From contig JAUVAM010000226.1 of assembly GCA_030591745.1 (NCBI GenBank), positions 1-6,628 of the forward strand: 6,628 nucleotides of DNA, read 5' to 3'. A model generated the notes under the pieces. The model saw nothing but the letters and a program-made list of their open reading frames with translations, was not told the DNA's origin and did not search any database. Source of the DNA: Deltaproteobacteria bacterium. GTDB lineage: Bacteria > Myxococcota > B64-G9. Positions within the stretch are counted from its first letter, which is position 1, and every line of letters begins with the position of its first letter. The translations under genes were made by a program, and so were the position numbers. Below are positions 6,596 through 6,628 of the stretch, piece by piece.

Positions 6596-6628
6596 TCAGC
6601 CAGCCGTGGTGAACATGAAGGGATAGGT
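6596..6628 (-). CDS. 3' end of a second AgmX/PglI C-terminal domain gene (partial)
   Basis: Only the last ten codons and a TGA are inside the window. They read TYPFMFTTAG, nearly identical to TYPFLFTTAG, which ends the 433-residue protein except for its final Gln, so this is very probably a paralogous TonB-like protein of the same family. The stop is 11 bases ahead of the barrel gene and overlaps its ribosome site, placing both in one operon. By analogy with gliding clusters it could be an AgmX/GltJ-type protein, but the rest of the gene lies outside the window. Confidence 0.75.
   Translation of the reverse strand, partial: TYPFMFTTAG

Overview
The window (about 55% G+C over most of its length) looks like chromosomal DNA of a Myxococcota-type or related former-deltaproteobacterial organism. 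The basis is the family set: AgmX/PglI-type C-terminal domains, an outer-membrane barrel resembling the gliding protein CglE/GltH, a PilZ-like protein with the helical repeat tail common in myxobacteria, and a soluble multi-receiver hybrid histidine kinase. The assignment rests on recalled family patterns, not on a search.

Layout, left to right. Positions 1-133 are AT-rich (about 36% G+C) and hold no recognisable gene. Positions 134-3019 (minus) encode a 961-residue hybrid kinase (REC, GAF-like, PAS, HisKA, HATPase, REC, REC) whose C-terminus is the first 30-40 residues of a GGDEF domain that then breaks off next to the AT-rich flank. Divergent from it is a plus-strand gene for a PilZ-like protein with a C-terminal helical repeat region (3080-3850). 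It converges, with only 5 bases between stop codons, on a minus-strand gene for a secreted coiled-coil/LCCL-domain protein (3856-4476).

Further right, all on the minus strand and reading leftward, are a 433-residue inner-membrane protein with an FHA-like N-terminus, one membrane span, a Gly-rich linker and a TonB-like AgmX/PglI C-terminal domain (4545-5846), an outer-membrane beta-barrel protein (5910-6584), and the last ten codons of a second AgmX/PglI-type gene (6596-6628). The order (AgmX-like, barrel, GltG-like) recalls the Myxococcus gliding-machinery cluster and suggests an envelope-spanning complex: inner-membrane proteins whose C-terminal domains reach across the periplasm, and an outer-membrane barrel. 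The LCCL protein may be an exported accessory with its own promoter.

The most notable points are the broken GGDEF domain at a compositional junction, the pairing of that kinase with a PilZ-like protein lacking the c-di-GMP-binding arginines, the degenerate FHA domain on the TonB-like protein, and the cysteine-free bacterial LCCL protein beside an envelope motor-type cluster. No RNA genes, CRISPR arrays or complete mobile elements were seen.
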